From Draconibacterium orientale (lineage in GTDB: Bacteria > Bacteroidota > Bacteroidia > Bacteroidales > Prolixibacteraceae): a stretch of 48,209 nucleotides of DNA. The first letter of the stretch is position 1; the number at the start of each line of letters is the position of its first letter. The stretch lies in assembly GCA_020726265.1 (NCBI GenBank), contig DYSZ01000008.1, positions 1 through 48,209 on the forward strand, given 5' to 3'. Of this stretch, positions 1 to 9,765 are shown piece after piece. The notes beneath the pieces are model-generated. The model was not told the origin of the DNA. It made no database searches and saw nothing but the letters and a program-made list of their open reading frames with translations. The position numbers and the translations under genes are program-made.

Positions 1-637
1 CGCGGTTTCGCGAGTTCTGGGTTATGGCATTGCTGATTTGCGAAGGCGTAATTCCATAAGCTTCGCAGGCTGCCAGGTCGTAAGTCACCTCTATCGAACG
101 TTCTTTGCCGCCAAAAACCGTGACAGAAGCAATTCCGTCGGTATTTTCAAGGTCGGCCAGCACTTCCTGTTCCACCACATTTCTTAACCTGTCGGTTCCA
201 CCGCTGCCACGTACCTGTAACTCCATAAACTGGTTGGTCAGTTGCTGAATATCAACTTTGCTGACGGTTACAAAGAAATTTTCGTCAAGCGATTCGGCAA
301 CCTGGTCAATTTTTTCCTGAAGTTTCAGGAATGTATATTTAAAATCGACATTTTGTTTGAATTCAACCTGTATGGTTGCCGAACGGTTATTCAGAAATGC
401 CTCGATATTTTCAATCCCTTCCATGGTTCCAACAGCTCCCTCGATGGGGATAACTGCCTGGTTTTCCATGTAAGTGGGATCTACTTCGAGGCGCGACTGA
501 ATCTGGACGAAAAGCATGGGAAGCTCGGCGTTGGGTATCAACTCGACCGGCAACCTTTTATACGAAACATATCCGAGCATGGTAAGCGCGAGGAATACCA
601 TACTGATGAATATTTTTCTGTGTAATATGAATTTCAT
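1..637 (-). CDS. RND efflux permease, N-terminal part (cut by window edge)
   Basis: The visible 212 residues are the N-terminus of an AcrB-like proton-driven inner-membrane efflux permease. There is a basic start and one hydrophobic segment (about residues 9-28), then the porter-domain start with the family pattern KRLPVELIPNAELP and, later, NVVEQEVLADLENTDGIASV. The ATG at 635-637 lies 35 bp downstream of the stop of another RND gene, so this is the last visible gene of the operon. The gene continues beyond base 1, so its pore and second half cannot be judged. Two different RND permeases in tandem recall MdtB/MdtC-type heteromeric pumps, but whether they co-assemble is inference. Substrate unknown. 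Confidence 0.9.
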   Translation of the reverse strand, partial: MKFILHRKIFISMVFLALTMLGYVSYKRLPVELIPNAELPMLFVQIQSRLEVDPTYMENQAVIPIEGAVGTMEGIENIEAFLNNRSATIQVEFKQNVDFKYTFLKLQEKIDQVAESLDENFFVTVSKVDIQQLTNQFMELQVRGSGGTDRLRNVVEQEVLADLENTDGIASVTVFGGKERSIEVTYDLAACEAYGITPSQISNAITQNSRNR

Positions 638-672
638 ATTTTAATTTCTTAGTAAAAACTGAAATCTCAGTA

Positions 673-3600
673 TCAGTTTCTGGCAAACATGCTTTTGAAT
701 CGGTCGAAAATATCGAACACACATGGAATAACCACAAGCGTGAGCAGTGTTGAAGTGGTTAACCCGCCAATTACTGCCAGTGCCATTGGCGAACGCAGCG
801 AAGCGCTCTCTCCAAAACCGATGGTAAGTGGAATCAGCGCAAGAATGGTGGTGAGACTTGTCATCAGAATTGGGCGCAACCTTTGCTGCCCGGCCTGAAT
901 AATGGCAGATTTCCGGTCAAGTCCGCCTGCCATCAGCTGATTGATGCGATCGACAAGAATGATGGAGTTGTTTACAGCAATACCCGCAAGCATGATGATA
1001 CCAATAATGGCCATGATATTGATGGTTTTGCCTGTAATAAAAAAGATGAGCACAGTTCCAACCAGTGCAAGCGGTATTGTCAGTAAAATGGTAAACGGAT
1101 GCACCAGCGACTCGAACTGTGAAGCCAGCACCATGTAAACGAGCACGATTGAAAGTAAAAGTGCAAATGAAAGGTTACTCACTGATTCCTGTCTTTTTTC
1201 TTCCTCTCCGGTAACCATAATCCGGTAGTTGGGTTGTAAATCAATGGTGGAAGCAGCTTCCCTGATTTCGGTGGCCACTTTATCGAGAGGTGTATCGTTA
1301 CTGATTTGAGCAGTTACCTTGCCAATGCGGTTCTGGTTACGCCTGATAATTTCCTTTGGCGCAATTTCCCGGGTAATTTCGGCAATCTCACTTAGCCTGA
1401 AAACCTGGTCGCCCGAAGTGATTAAAATATCATTTACCTCACTCAGACTTTTCTCAGGAACTTTGAGCGTAATGTCGCGCATTTCGCCTTCGCGTTCAAT
1501 CTGTCCGGCTGTTTTGCCTTCCAACTGATCCTGAATTTGTGTAACCACTGTGTTGATATCGATGCCATACATTCCGGCCCTCATTCTGTCAACCTTAACT
1601 TCAATTTCCGGTGCCCCGTCTTCAATTGAGGTTTGAACATTGAAGAGGTCACTCATGCCAACCATTTTTTCTTTTACCTGGTTTACAACCGACTCAATTT
1701 CGTCGAGTTCCTCTCCACGCACTTCAACAACCACAGGCGCTTCACTGGTTCCGAGAATTGAATTAAGCGATGTTTGTTCCTGCTTGAAAGTAACTTCGAG
1801 GCCAGGAATATTGAGGTGAGCTGGTTTACCGACGAAATTACCGATTCGGTTGAAATGGAAGATTTTTCCTTCAGCGCCACCATAATTTCGGCTGTATTTT
1901 CGCCTTCAAAAACCGAGGAGGCATCCTCAATTGTTCCTGATGACGGGCCCGACCTTGAATAAATAATATCGAGATTTTCACCAAGGTAATCGGTTAAAAC
2001 ACCTTCAATATTTTTTACCATTCCTTCGGTTCGCGAAAGTTCAGTTCCTTCGGGTAATTTAAGTTCGATAGTGATTTCGCGGGTCTGGGTCTTTGGCATA
2101 AACTCGGTTCCGATAAAAGGAATTAAAAGCACCGAACCTGCCACCATCAAAGCTGCTACAAGGACAACCAGCCATTTGGCTGCAAGTACTTTTTCGAGAA
2201 AGCGGCCGTAGCCACCAATCTGAACCGATTTATGAGTTGCAACAGTTTTTTTGTTTTTGTATAACCGGTGGTACATCATCGGGATGAGGAAGATAGCCAC
2301 AAAAAGCGACGAAATCAGCGAGAATGCCACTGTCCATGCTTGGTCTTTAAACAACTCGCCCGAAGCGCCATGAATATAAACGATAGGCAAAAACACCACA
2401 ATTGTGGTTAAAGTGGAAGCAGTAATTGCACCTCCCACTTCGGCTGTTCCGTTAATGGCCGCATCGCGCACACTCGATCCGTTTTCGTGGTTTCTGAAAA
2501 TATTCTCCATCACCACAATCGCATTATCAACAAGCATACCTGCCCCGAGCGCAAGTCCTCCCAATGTCATAATATTTATGGTGAGGTCGTTAAAATACAT
2601 CAGGTTGAAAGTGGCAATCACCGAAATAGGAATTGCAACACTCACAATTAATGTTGTACCGATTTTACGAAGGAAAACAAAAAGTATAATAACAGCTAAT
2701 ACCATCCCGATTAAAGCTGTATCCTGAACTTCGCCCACAGCATCGCTGATAAACTTGCCCTGGTTGGTTACCTGTGTAAGTTTATATCCGGGCAGAGCTT
2801 TTCCAATATCCACTAGCGATTCTTTTATCTCATCAACGGCTTTAACCGTATTGAATTTGGTTTCCTTGTAAATAGCAAGTCCAACGCAACGCTGACCGTT
2901 CACATGCACAATATTGTATGGGTCTTTGTTGCCATATCGCACTGTGGCTACGTCTTTCAGGTAAATTGGTGCACGCTCAATATTTGTTGAGTTGGCGGTT
3001 TGCACCCGTGTGGCTTTATATCCTACAATCAGGTTTTCAAAATCTTCGCGGTCGCGCAACAGGCTCACGCCTTTTACAATGTATTGAGTTCCAAGTTCGC
3101 TGATGCGGCCACCTGAAACATTGCGGTTGTAACTCTGTACCCGAGTGCTTATTTCGTCAAGCGAAAGATTCTGCGATTCAAGCCGGTACAAGTCGGTTTC
3201 AATAATTATTTCACTTTCTTCCTGACCGGCGAGTTCGACTTCTGCAACTCCCTCAAGTCTGACCAATTCATTACGGATGTAATTTTCAGCAACTTTCCTG
3301 ATTTCATTCATGTCGGTAATTTCGGTGTGGGTAACACCAATAATCATCACCGGCGAAGTATTCGGGTCGTGCTGGGTAATTTTCAGTTCGTCAATTTCAG
3401 CATTCTGGGTAAGCGTGTTTAAAGCTTTCTGTAAATCGAGATAAGCTTCGTCCATATCTTTATCCCAGCCATATTCAACAGTAACTTGTGCCGAGCCAAC
3501 TTTCGAAACTGAGTTTACCTGGGTAACTCCCGACTGGCGCATGGCCAGCGCTTCGATTCCCTCAACAAACTGTTTCTCCATTTCCTCGGGCGGGCGCTCG

Positions 3601-3758
3601 CCCGATTTCACCTCAACAAAAATGCGTGGCGAATTTAAATCGGGAAAGAGGTCAACTCCCAGCTTTTTGAATGAAATGAAACCCAGCAAAATAACGCCGA
3701 GTACCACCATCAAAACCGTAACCGGATAATTAACCGAGAATTGTGTTAATTTCTTCAT
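673..3758 (-). pseudogene. RND efflux permease, interrupted by a single frameshift
   Basis: This is a full-length AcrB/HAE-type RND permease in two reading frames. The first frame (3758 down to about 1817, about 647 residues) carries TM1, the porter domain and the TM4 motif GMLVDNAIVVMEN near residue 405-415. There one of the two AcrB aspartates is Asn. The second frame (about 1816 to 673, about 381 residues) resumes at LNIPGLEVTF and contains TM10-like GIAVNNSIILVDRINQL and the C-terminal helices. Together they give about 1028 residues, the usual family length. The frames join if one base is restored between about 1811 and 1824, so the lesion is a one-base deletion or a sequencing error. The start is ATG 3756-3758, 29 bp after the adaptor gene. 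If the frameshift is real, the pump lacks its second transmembrane bundle and cannot work. Confidence 0.88.
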
Positions 3759-3787
3759 TGTACAAATTTTCGGATGATTAACAATTC

Positions 3788-4849
3788 CTACAGAATAATT
3801 TTCACTTTCGAGTTGTCGCGAAGTGTTTCGAAGCCTTTGATAATCAGTTTATCGTTTAGTTTCAAACCTTCAATTACCTCAACCTGGTCTTTGTTTTCAA
3901 TGCCGGTCACAATTTGCCTGTCGTCGGCAGCGCTGTTTCGTTCAACCACAAAAACATATTTTCCGCGGTTACCTGAAAGAATGATGTTTTTTGGAATTAC
4001 AAGCACACTGTCTTTTGTGGCAGTAATAATATCGGCTTTCACAAACATCCCCGGGCGGAGTTTCAGTTCAGGGTTGTTAATGGTGAGTTTTCCGCTGAAC
4101 GTGCGTGTTTCTGAGCTAATCATCGGCGAAAGTTCACTCACGATCCCTGTCAGCGTGTCTTCTTCAATGGTATAATTGGTAATTAAAACCTGCTGTCCGG
4201 GTTTTACCTCGTTAATGCTTTTCTCAGGCAAATTAATTTCCATATACATTTTATCGTAACTCATCAGCGTTACCATTGTTTGCCCCGAAGTAACGCGAGT
4301 TCCTTTTGTGTAATAAGGTAAATCAACAATTACGCCTGAAAAAGGAGCAGCAATTTTCATTTTTTGGAGCCTGATTTCGGCACTTTCATAATCATATTTT
4401 GCGTTGGTTTTTGAAACTTCCGAATTACGAAGTTCGCGCAGTGTAACGCCGCCTTTCTCGTAAAGCGATTTTTGTTTTTCGTATTCGTTTTCAGAGATTT
4501 CGAGGTTGAGCTTTTTTGAATCAATAGCCAGCCCATTTACATATTCGGCATCTTCGATTCGGATGATTACCTGGCCTTCTTTTACCCTGTCGCCCAGTTT
4601 GAATGGCGCACCTGTAGCAGGATTCACCAAAAGATGATATTCACCGGACACTTCGGAAGTGAGCGTGGTTTCTGATATTGACTTGGCTGTGCCAGTGGTG
4701 TTAATGTACTGACTGATGCTCATCTTTTTAACGTTTTCAACCGAAACAGGTACTGCAAGTTCGGCGGTTTCGGTTTGTTGCTGGTTGTTGCACGAGATTG
4801 CGCCAATGGCAGCTACTGCAACGATTACAAGTAGTTTTATATTTTTCAT
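3788..4849 (-). CDS. Efflux RND periplasmic adaptor (HlyD/AcrA-like lipoprotein)
   Basis: This 353-residue membrane-fusion protein would bridge the inner-membrane RND pump and the outer-membrane channel in the periplasm. Residues 1-20 form a lipoprotein signal ending in AISC, with Cys20 as the predicted lipidation site. A lipoyl-like half (GDRVKEGQVIIRIEDAEY), a coiled-coil region (LEISENEYEKQKSLYEKGG), the second lipoyl half (KIAAPFSGVIVDLP) and a beta-barrel region with LRPGMFVKADI follow in normal adaptor order. It begins 4 bp after the TolC-like gene ends and ends 29 bp before the RND gene, so it is translated from the same operon. Family assignment is firm; substrate is unknown. Confidence 0.93.
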   Translation of the reverse strand: MKNIKLLVIVAVAAIGAISCNNQQQTETAELAVPVSVENVKKMSISQYINTTGTAKSISETTLTSEVSGEYHLLVNPATGAPFKLGDRVKEGQVIIRIEDAEYVNGLAIDSKKLNLEISENEYEKQKSLYEKGGVTLRELRNSEVSKTNAKYDYESAEIRLQKMKIAAPFSGVIVDLPYYTKGTRVTSGQTMVTLMSYDKMYMEINLPEKSINEVKPGQQVLITNYTIEEDTLTGIVSELSPMISSETRTFSGKLTINNPELKLRPGMFVKADIITATKDSVLVIPKNIILSGNRGKYVFVVERNSAADDRQIVTGIENKDQVEVIEGLKLNDKLIIKGFETLRDNSKVKIIL

Positions 4850-4853
4850 TTTT

Positions 4854-6347
4854 CTATTTTTTTGCTGATTTTTCTTGTTCTTTTAAATAAAGTTCGGCAG
4901 GTAAAATGGGTTGCCCTTTCTCAAAATCATAAAGGGTCTGAATTTTCATGTTCAGTAATTCAATTTTGTAATTAATGAGCGCTTGTGCCAGAGCAATTTT
5001 CTTTTCCGAAAGCTGCGTTTGGTAAAGGTTCAGATCCATACCGGTAAGGTCGCCGTTTTGGTAACGCTCAAGGTTAATTTCGTAAGTAAGCTGAGCATTG
5101 GTTTCGTTTTGTTTTGCAATTTCAATCTGGTTCAGCTGGTTTTGCAGGTTACGATAAACCTGGCGAACATCAATGATGATCTGTTTTTTCTCTTCAGAAA
5201 GGTTTAACTCCTGCGATTTAATTGTAGCTTCCTGTGCCGCAATTCGTGCCTTTTTTTCACCCCAGTCGAAAAGCGGGATGCTGAAACTAAGGTTTACCGA
5301 TGGACTACTGGTTGGCGAATCGAAAATCATTCCCAGGTCTTCATTATCACCGGTAACTCCGAGGCGTAAATTTACATCGCCCCTGAATTCGTTAAGGGCT
5401 TTGGTACGAATAAGGGCAAACTGGCTGTTTTCAATATCAATTTCGCGCTGGCGTAACTCCATTCTTGAGTTTAATCCGTTTTCAATTGCTTTATCGAGGT
5501 CAACCTGAACAGGATTTGCTTCAATGTTACCCAATACAAGAATATCCTGATATAAGTCCATTCCCAGGTATAGTTTTAACTGGTCTTTGGCGTTTTCGAA
5601 CGAAACTTCCCTGTTTTCCAGGGTTGATTTGGCTGTGGAAAGATTCAACTCAGCCTGGTATAACTCTTCTTTTGCAGCCAGCCCGGCATCAACCTTATTC
5701 TTTATTATATCATAGCTTTTTTGCGTGTTAACCAATTCTTCTTTGGCAATTGTGAGGTTGTTCTGAGCCATAAATACATTGTAAAAAAACTGGGTTACGT
5801 TTTTTTCGAGATTTAAACGCTGCATAGCGTAACTGATGTTTGCATTTTCGTAACTCAGCTCAAGTTCTTTCATCTGAAGTTTTAACCTGTTGTAGGTAAA
5901 TAACGGCTGATTCAGGTTCAGGTACAGGTTGTTATAAAATCTTTTACTTTGCGTGTTGGTGCCACTGGCATCAGATGTGCTGTTTTGCCAGCCAAATTCG
6001 TTTGATAACGAAATGGTTCCATCGGTTGGCAAAATAGGTTGCGAAATCAGGAACCTGGCGTTCGATGTCAAACTCTCGTTGGTGTACCATTCCGAAACGC
6101 GGGTGTCGAATCTTCGCTGGTTACTGTAATTAAGCGGTGTAACATCAAGCGTAAGGCGCGATTTGAGCGCTGCACGCTGAGCTTCAAGATCTTTCTGAAA
6201 ACGCTCAAGGTTGAGTAATGATTGTTGCAGATCGGGGCTTCCGATTTCCGAAATCTGCAGGGCTTTTTCGAGCGTAAGCGCTTCCTGGGCAGTTATCACC
6301 GAAATGCCGAGCAAAAAGAAAATCCCCAGCATAAATAGTCTTTGCAT
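4854..6347 (-). CDS. TolC-family outer-membrane efflux protein
   Basis: This 497-residue protein is an outer-membrane channel component of tripartite pumps. Residues 1-21 are a cleavable signal peptide ending in TAQ. Two repeats typical of OEP domains are visible. One contains LEKNVTQFFYNVFMAQNNLTIAKEELVNTQKSYD in the first half (quoted motif LEKNVTQFFYNVF). The matching second copy has IIIDVRQVYRNLQNQLNQIE, and both are followed by long helical segments and the usual YQNGDLTGMDL turn. The length is normal. It lies 44 bp after the permease/peptidase gene and 4 bp before the adaptor gene, so it probably serves the RND pump and perhaps the ABC component as well. Confidence 0.93.
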   Translation of the reverse strand: MQRLFMLGIFFLLGISVITAQEALTLEKALQISEIGSPDLQQSLLNLERFQKDLEAQRAALKSRLTLDVTPLNYSNQRRFDTRVSEWYTNESLTSNARFLISQPILPTDGTISLSNEFGWQNSTSDASGTNTQSKRFYNNLYLNLNQPLFTYNRLKLQMKELELSYENANISYAMQRLNLEKNVTQFFYNVFMAQNNLTIAKEELVNTQKSYDIIKNKVDAGLAAKEELYQAELNLSTAKSTLENREVSFENAKDQLKLYLGMDLYQDILVLGNIEANPVQVDLDKAIENGLNSRMELRQREIDIENSQFALIRTKALNEFRGDVNLRLGVTGDNEDLGMIFDSPTSSPSVNLSFSIPLFDWGEKKARIAAQEATIKSQELNLSEEKKQIIIDVRQVYRNLQNQLNQIEIAKQNETNAQLTYEINLERYQNGDLTGMDLNLYQTQLSEKKIALAQALINYKIELLNMKIQTLYDFEKGQPILPAELYLKEQEKSAKK

Positions 6348-6391
6348 TGTTCTTTTTTTTATTTGGTTTATTATTATATTTTTTTAACGCG

Positions 6392-9300
6392 CTATAATTC
6401 AACGACTTTTATTGCATCAGCAAAAATCATTCGTAGTTCCGATTTGTTTGTAAGCTCAACAAGAGCAGTATCGGTTGTAAAATTGAATGATCCCAGATGG
6501 TTCCAGCCAGCTTCCACATTATCATTGTCAATGGTGATGTCCTGCGCACCTTCATCGCCATGAATGAGAAAAAGGTATTCACCTTTATTCCCCCGGTCTT
6601 CGCCACCACGGCCAAACTGGCGTGCTTTGTACATATAAACATAAACATCGTAATAGCCGGTTTTTTTCAGCGGAATACTCCAAACTGCTTTCAGGTCGCC
6701 TGTTCCTCCTTTTATATAATAGGCCGAACGCACATATTCTCCATAAAAGTCGGAATTCGCAATTGCTGTCCAGTTGGTTGGTGGTCTCCACCAGTTTATT
6801 GCCGAATATTTGCTTTGGCTTTTCTTTTCACGCAGTACCCATTTTTCAAGCAAACTGATATTTTCGGATTTGGTTATTTTGAAATATTTCGGGTCTTCGT
6901 TATCCACAATTACTTCGTTGGGTAACGAAAGTTGCACTGGTATTTCCGATACAGTTTCACCTTCGTAAGGAATAACTTTGGTATCTTCTTCCACATCGCG
7001 GAAAAATGAAGAAAGGGTTTGTGGAATATTTTTCGATGTTAAAGTGTTTAACATCACCACACGAGGGTCAACATTCAGCAGATAACTTAAATCTTTAGTT
7101 TGATGGGCTTCGAGGAGAACCAGTTTATTAATCACATCGCTTCCACCCATTCCGCCACCACGACCTCCGCCACCACCAGAACCACCCGGGCCACCGCCCA
7201 ACCTGAAGGTAATTTTCACCAGCCCTTCGGTATCGGTAAAATTGGTGACTTTAAACTTCACCATAGTTTGCATTTTATCTTCCGATTTTACCTTAACAGC
7301 TGTTATCGGGGAAAAGAGGTAGCCGGGAAGTATTTTTGCATTAAACCACACATCCATCATTGGTAGTATTTCGATGTTGAACTGGTCGAAAATCATCTGC
7401 GAAAAATCGCTGAAAGTGATGTTTTTATAGAGATTTTCACTGAGCATTTTTCGCAGAAAAGCTTGAAATTCTTCCTGTCCGGCTTTAAGTTCGATGGTTG
7501 AGAACAGCACATCGCCTTTCAGCTTAATCACGTTTTCGATGATCGATTTTTGCTTTGGGTCGGCTAAGATTTCTTTGAAAGTACTGTCCTGCAGCGAAAT
7601 ATTTGCGAGTTCATCGGTACTTTGTCCCTGGTTCATAAAAACCGAACGCATATCGGTTACCTGACTTTTCAGGTAAGCTTCAAAAATACGGTTTATAATA
7701 GGCCACTGGTCAGAATAAATATTGTTCTGAAAATTGTATAACATCGGGAAAATAAAATAAGGGCTTGCGACTGCAACCTGTTGTCCCATTCCACCCTGCC
7801 CGGGGCGCCAGTTGCGTTCTTGTGCAGAGGTGAACGTGGCAAGAAATTCTTCAAAAACGCGCAGTTCCATATCGAGAGGAGTCATGTTGTTATCACCGCG
7901 GCTTCCCCAGCGTTGCATGTTTTTTACCTGATTTTCAAAGTCGAAGGTTCTAATCATAAATCCTTTTTCAGGAACCATTACCTGTTCGGGCTGAACATAC
8001 TCCTGCATTGATGCAAAATTGCGCGGATAAGTTTTAAACTGAGCCGGCACTTCAACCAGCGAAAGTCTTTCACTGTTGTAGTTTAGTTTGTATGTTCGTT
8101 TAAAGTCTTCAAATCGTTCGTTCAGAATATTTGGGATTGTGTCGTTGATTTCTTTGAAAGCACCGGTAAAAAAGTCATGACCTTCCAGATACCAAACGCC
8201 AAATTCAACCTCTTTTCCTTTGATGGTTTTTTGCTGGTATTTACCAATAGCCAGCGAAATCTGGGTTTGGGCATGTTTGTTTTCGAATTTGAACTGACCG
8301 GCAGCAACTTCTTTAACATCACCCTGCGAAATGGCTTTTAACCCGTCGGAGGTTTTTACTTCGAGACTGAATTGAATAAATTGTGGTTTGTACCAGTTTA
8401 CACTCTCGGTGCTGTAGGTAACACCGGTTCTGGGATACCAGTTGGCTTCGGGTGTAAGCAGTACATAATCAGGGCTGATAAAGGCATATCGTTTGTCAAC
8501 ATTAACCACAAACTTGCCATATTTTTCCTGAATAACCTCTTCTTCTATATCGAGGTAACAAAGTACTTCGTTTATATTTCCATCATAAGAAAATTCAACT
8601 TTTACCTCAGCAGCTGTGGCGAGATTAACCTTGTCGGTTACCATCACCAGATGATTTTCGCGGAGAAATGGAGTTTCAGTACCATTAATTTTCAAGCTAC
8701 TGATAGTTAAACCACTGTTCAGGTTAAAAATCAGTTTTTCAAGTGTTTCTGCATTATCGTTCCTTAAGGTGATTTCCGACTTTACCACAATTTTTTCTGC
8801 CTGATGCTCCAAAATAATATGCTGACTGAGCGTTGTCGGTGTTTTTTCATCAACATATTTGTTGTTCAACACAATGGCTTCGGCCCTGAGTTTTTCGTTT
8901 TGCCTGAAATTGTCGATGTGGTTATAAGCCAGATATCCGCCTGCAGCAACAAAAACAATACTGAAAACAAGTGAAAGATAAGTTGTTGCTTCAGACTGTG
9001 GCAACCTTTTCAGCATAAAAATGGTGGCAAAAATAAAACCTAACCCCAGCGAAAGATAAATTCCGCGATGAATGAGGATGGTTTCGAGGTTGCCAAATCC
9101 AACAATATCGGAATTTAACATCGGAATGTTAAAGGCCATATAATCGAAAATGTAATAGAATTTGGCCTGAAGCAGGAACAATGTGATGCCGATGTAGCCG
9201 AGGATGAGTACAAAAGTGATTGCCTGGTTTCGGATTACACTCATCAGCAAAAACGAGAGCCCCATTATAAATATGAGTGTGGGCACACTGATGGTTACAA

Positions 9301-9751
9301 GGTAAATTGCGTATGATTCCCAACTGATTGAAGCCCCTTTAGCCAGCATGTTAAAAATAAGCGCCATTAAAACCACTACTACGTTCAGCACCAGGAAAAC
9401 CTGAAGGTTTCCCCATGTTTTGCCAATCACGTACTCGCCATTGGTCATTGAGCGCATATAAATTACTTCGGTGGTATCCAGTTTTTTATCGCGTTTTAAA
9501 AAGTCGGAGGCCAAAAAAACAGCAATAATTGCCTGCGCTACATTCAGAATTAAAAGGTTGAAATAAGGAATGGCACTTGGAATACTGCGGATTGCCCAAC
9601 CTTCGGCACCACCACCTTCAATAATCATCCCGAAATTCATTCCGAACAACACAAGCAACGAAAGAATTCCAAAAATACGGAAGAACCAGCTTCGGAGCAG
9701 TGTTTTTCGCTCGTATTTGGCAATGGATAAAATGTTGTGTAATGATATCAT
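6392..9751 (-). CDS. ABC-2 permease fused to M1-peptidase-like and Golvesin/Xly-like C-terminal domains
   Basis: This is a 1119-residue multidomain protein. The first about 290 residues have seven hydrophobic segments and look like an ABC-2 type permease half. Residues from about 300 onward have the beta-rich then helical layout of M1 aminopeptidase-like proteins fused to ABC permeases in Bacteroidota. However, no GAMEN exopeptidase motif and no HExxH zinc motif is present: NFASMQEYV and MELRVFEEFLATF stand where they would be expected. A Gly-rich linker of about 23 residues (GGGPGGSGGGGG within it) precedes a C-terminal module. The last about 120 residues (GYYDVYVYM ... GWNHLGSFNF ... ADAIKVVEL) resemble the Golvesin/Xly carbohydrate-binding-like fold. 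The ATG at 9749-9751 is 14 bp after the ATPase gene, its likely partner. It is probably non-catalytic. Confidence 0.8.
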   Translation of the reverse strand: MISLHNILSIAKYERKTLLRSWFFRIFGILSLLVLFGMNFGMIIEGGGAEGWAIRSIPSAIPYFNLLILNVAQAIIAVFLASDFLKRDKKLDTTEVIYMRSMTNGEYVIGKTWGNLQVFLVLNVVVVLMALIFNMLAKGASISWESYAIYLVTISVPTLIFIMGLSFLLMSVIRNQAITFVLILGYIGITLFLLQAKFYYIFDYMAFNIPMLNSDIVGFGNLETILIHRGIYLSLGLGFIFATIFMLKRLPQSEATTYLSLVFSIVFVAAGGYLAYNHIDNFRQNEKLRAEAIVLNNKYVDEKTPTTLSQHIILEHQAEKIVVKSEITLRNDNAETLEKLIFNLNSGLTISSLKINGTETPFLRENHLVMVTDKVNLATAAEVKVEFSYDGNINEVLCYLDIEEEVIQEKYGKFVVNVDKRYAFISPDYVLLTPEANWYPRTGVTYSTESVNWYKPQFIQFSLEVKTSDGLKAISQGDVKEVAAGQFKFENKHAQTQISLAIGKYQQKTIKGKEVEFGVWYLEGHDFFTGAFKEINDTIPNILNERFEDFKRTYKLNYNSERLSLVEVPAQFKTYPRNFASMQEYVQPEQVMVPEKGFMIRTFDFENQVKNMQRWGSRGDNNMTPLDMELRVFEEFLATFTSAQERNWRPGQGGMGQQVAVASPYFIFPMLYNFQNNIYSDQWPIINRIFEAYLKSQVTDMRSVFMNQGQSTDELANISLQDSTFKEILADPKQKSIIENVIKLKGDVLFSTIELKAGQEEFQAFLRKMLSENLYKNITFSDFSQMIFDQFNIEILPMMDVWFNAKILPGYLFSPITAVKVKSEDKMQTMVKFKVTNFTDTEGLVKITFRLGGGPGGSGGGGGRGGGMGGSDVINKLVLLEAHQTKDLSYLLNVDPRVVMLNTLTSKNIPQTLSSFFRDVEEDTKVIPYEGETVSEIPVQLSLPNEVIVDNEDPKYFKITKSENISLLEKWVLREKKSQSKYSAINWWRPPTNWTAIANSDFYGEYVRSAYYIKGGTGDLKAVWSIPLKKTGYYDVYVYMYKARQFGRGGEDRGNKGEYLFLIHGDEGAQDITIDNDNVEAGWNHLGSFNFTTDTALVELTNKSELRMIFADAIKVVEL

Positions 9752-9765
9752 TTGATTCGTTTTTA

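Noticed and set aside
7138-7205. Glycine-run DNA as a CRISPR or tandem repeat
   Set aside because: The repeats are codon-scale within a coding frame, without repeat-spacer structure.
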